From: Croceitalea dokdonensis DOKDO 023
GTDB taxonomy: Bacteria > Bacteroidota > Bacteroidia > Flavobacteriales > Flavobacteriaceae
Direction: 5' to 3'
DNA: 64,000 nucleotides
NCBI RefSeq assembly: GCF_001306415.1
Contig: NZ_LDJX01000001.1
Coordinates: forward strand, 1-64,000
Below are positions 62,267-64,000 of this stretch, in pieces. Each line of letters begins with the position of its first letter. Positions within the stretch are counted from its first letter, which is position 1. A model generated the notes under the pieces. It was given only the letters and a program-made list of their open reading frames with translations. It was not told where the DNA came from and did no database searches. A program made the translations under genes and the position numbers.

Positions 62267-63689
62267 TGAGCTTAACTGCCATAGCGTCAATCTTGCCCAA
62301 GAGATGCTCTAGATGGGAGAGCTCCGTGAATGGATTCATGAGACTGGTCCTTAGGTAGTTGGTATCTCCCAACTTGGTCTGTACCAAATAATATTCCCCG
62401 TCTTCCAAAAGATGTTGTCTTATGGTTTGGTTGAGGCGGTTTAATTCTTCTTGATCAAAGTTGCCATTGACCCAACGGAAGCACACAATATTGGCCATGA
62501 GCGGTGTGGCCAATTCAAACTGTGGGTGGTTCTCCAATAGTTTTTGGAATGCCCTGGCCAAATCGTACTGTCTGGTGACGAAGTCATCAAAGAGCTTTTC
62601 CCCATAAAACTTTAATAAAATGAACCAATGCATCCCCATCATGGTTTTAGTGCACTCAAATGTACGCTTGCCACTGTTTATCCAGTCGTCCTCCATATCA
62701 TCCAAGAGATAATCCGCTTTTTGGCTAAAGGTCTGCTGGGCGCGCTTTTTGTCTTTAAATAGCAGTGCAGTGGTAATGGTGGGCATCAGCATCATTTTGT
62801 GCCCATCTATCACAACGGAGTCAGCCTTAGCTATACCATTGAGCAGAAAGCGATACTTATCCGAAAAAATGGCGGCACCACCATGGGCCCCATCCACATG
62901 AAACCATATGTTTTTATTGCGGGCAAAATTGGCGATGGCTTCTAGGTCATCATAAGCGCCGGTAGCGGTAGATGGCGCACTTCCCACAATGGCAAAAATA
63001 TGAATTCCCTTTTGAACAGCCTCTTGATAGCCATATTCCAATTGGGCAATATCCATGGCAAAAGTATTTCGTGCTGGTATTTTAATGATTCCCTTTTGAC
63101 CTAACCCCATGATTTTAGCGGCCCTATCTATGCAATAGTGAGCCTGTTCGCATACCATGACCCCCAAACTGTCTTGATGTCCATGGTTCCAAACATCATG
63201 TTTCACCATTGCTTTTCTAGCAGACAGTAGCGCCGTGAGGTTGGCAAGGGTGCCCCCGGACGTTAGGAATCCCCCAAAATTATCGGAGTAGCCTATTTTT
63301 TTGCAGAGTATATCCACCACCACCTTCTCTATGGCCGTTGGGGCCATGCCCATTTCATAGACCGCCATGCCATTGTTGAGCAAGGAACTTACCATGGCCG
63401 TTAAAATGGTAATAGGTGCGGGCGCAGAAACTTGATGCCCTACATATTTGGGATGGTGGGTATGGGTTGTTCTCTTGAAAACTTCATCTAACATTTCTTC
63501 TGGAACACCATGTTCCAAGTAATCCTCCCAAAAATTTAGCTGATCTAATGGCTGGGTGTAATTTAAAGTGAAATCGTTTTTTCCTTTAGTAGTGTTGAAT
63601 AAGTGCTTTTTAAGTATTGGAATTATTTGAAGTAAATGCTTTTCAAATAGTCTAACATCAAACGCTTTTTCAAGAAGTTGGTTTTTCAT
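62259..63689 (-). CDS. PLP-dependent group II decarboxylase
   Basis: A 476-aa aspartate aminotransferase-fold decarboxylase. The conserved AHYCIDRAAKIMG holds the His that stacks on PLP, HVDGAHGGAAI gives the Asp/His pair, and the Schiff-base lysine is K298 in VVIDGHKMMLMP. The family covers aspartate, glutamate, DOPA and diaminobutyrate decarboxylases; the subtype cannot be set from sequence alone. It is a single gene overlapping the GH15 gene at the 3' ends. Confidence 0.93.
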   Translation of the reverse strand: MKNQLLEKAFDVRLFEKHLLQIIPILKKHLFNTTKGKNDFTLNYTQPLDQLNFWEDYLEHGVPEEMLDEVFKRTTHTHHPKYVGHQVSAPAPITILTAMVSSLLNNGMAVYEMGMAPTAIEKVVVDILCKKIGYSDNFGGFLTSGGTLANLTALLSARKAMVKHDVWNHGHQDSLGVMVCEQAHYCIDRAAKIMGLGQKGIIKIPARNTFAMDIAQLEYGYQEAVQKGIHIFAIVGSAPSTATGAYDDLEAIANFARNKNIWFHVDGAHGGAAIFSDKYRFLLNGIAKADSVVIDGHKMMLMPTITTALLFKDKKRAQQTFSQKADYLLDDMEDDWINSGKRTFECTKTMMGMHWFILLKFYGEKLFDDFVTRQYDLARAFQKLLENHPQFELATPLMANIVCFRWVNGNFDQEELNRLNQTIRQHLLEDGEYYLVQTKLGDTNYLRTSLMNPFTELSHLEHLLGKIDAMAVKLTN

Positions 63690-63829
63690 GGAACTAAATT
63701 AAAAGGTTCAAGAAGAGAAACAAAACAATATGATTTTACCTTAAAATATTTAAAGCGGTTTGAAATACGTAATTGGTACCCTATTATTACATAGGTACAC
63801 ATTTCAATAAAATTTAGATCTATTGGTTA

Positions 63830-63837
63830 TATTTTTG
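63830..63837 (+). promoter_or_regulatory. -7 promoter box before the last gene
   Basis: TATTTTTG matches TAnnTTTG perfectly and lies about 28 bases before the ATG at 63866. A clear TTTG at -33 is not seen. Confidence 0.5.
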
Positions 63838-63865
63838 TGGCGAAAATTATATCTATTTAAATAAA

Positions 63866-64000
63866 ATGATGACAAAAAAAAAGATTCGAATAGTATTATG
63901 GTTCTTTTTGCTGACTACTGCTGTCATATCACAGACTAAATTTGAAAAAGGATATTTTGTAAAACTAAATGGGGAAAAGATAGATTGTCTCATAAAAAAT
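63866..64000 (+). CDS. Secreted hypothetical protein, cut by the window edge
   Basis: The first 45 codons read MMTKKKIRIVLWFFLLTTAV (signal peptide, cleavage after SQ), then TKFEKGYFVKLNGEKIDCLI. The FEKGYF...GEKIDCLIKN opening resembles a family of exported Flavobacteriia proteins of unknown function. The rest lies beyond the window. Upstream has a good -7 box. Confidence 0.7.
   Translation, partial: MMTKKKIRIVLWFFLLTTAVISQTKFEKGYFVKLNGEKIDCLIKN

Overview
The window looks like a chromosomal piece of a marine-type Flavobacteriaceae (Bacteroidota). The evidence is AT-leaning DNA, promoter-like boxes of the TAnnTTTG type, and families typical of that group: 2TM-domain proteins, LETM1-related biofilm protein, DUF4331, DUF6268, DUF2490, a TIGR04283 arsenosugar glycosyltransferase, many lipoproteins and Sec-secreted peptidases. 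No rRNA, tRNA, phage or complete insertion sequence was recognised.

Positions 1-11125 are a type II-C CRISPR-Cas locus. A 46-bp-repeat array runs in from the left edge (39 full repeats, one cut repeat, 39 spacers). It is followed by three head-to-tail 252-bp units that repeat the array-flanking, leader-like sequence, each ending in a degenerate CRISPR repeat. The cas operon is on the minus strand: cas9 (1504 aa), cas1, a decayed GIY-YIG gene, cas2, then an ankyrin-repeat gene abutting cas2. tracrRNA lies on the plus strand, divergent from cas9. Its anti-repeat pairs with the plus-strand repeat, so crRNAs should be made left to right, toward the cas genes. Downstream of tracrRNA are three ~95-bp repeats resembling its 3' tail, and then a CA-rich minisatellite.

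11.5-29.2 kb: four tandem 2TM-domain genes and a LytTR response regulator without an adjacent kinase; a LETM1-like gene; a DUF4331/DUF4331/TPR secreted operon; a BamA-family outer membrane protein flanked by two related gene tails; a divergent DUF547 / arsenosugar glycosyltransferase pair; an ECF sigma / anti-sigma operon with a GNAT-isochorismatase fusion and a sugar O-acetyltransferase; a VOC protein; and a tesA / ybbA-ybbP cluster.

29.2-64 kb: mostly housekeeping and secreted proteins on the minus strand, including an M16 peptidase, a hydrolase-OsmC fusion, a large BNR-propeller protein, an amidohydrolase / CDP-alcohol transferase operon, and M1 and M28 peptidases. OtsAB trehalose synthesis is opposite a GH15 glucoamylase/trehalase-like gene. 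A tricorn-like S41 peptidase is followed by a duplicated junction in which the 3' ends of the S41 gene and of a YdeI/OmpD-associated gene occur twice around a Sel1-repeat gene. Several genes are visibly broken: a frameshifted secreted protein at 44.5 kb, the YdeI-family gene at 51.5-52.1 kb, and the GIY-YIG gene at 5 kb.

The strongest unusual signals are around the CRISPR locus: the tandem leader/degenerate-repeat units, a possible Bacteroidota promoter inside every CRISPR repeat, and the tracrRNA-tail-like tandem repeats.
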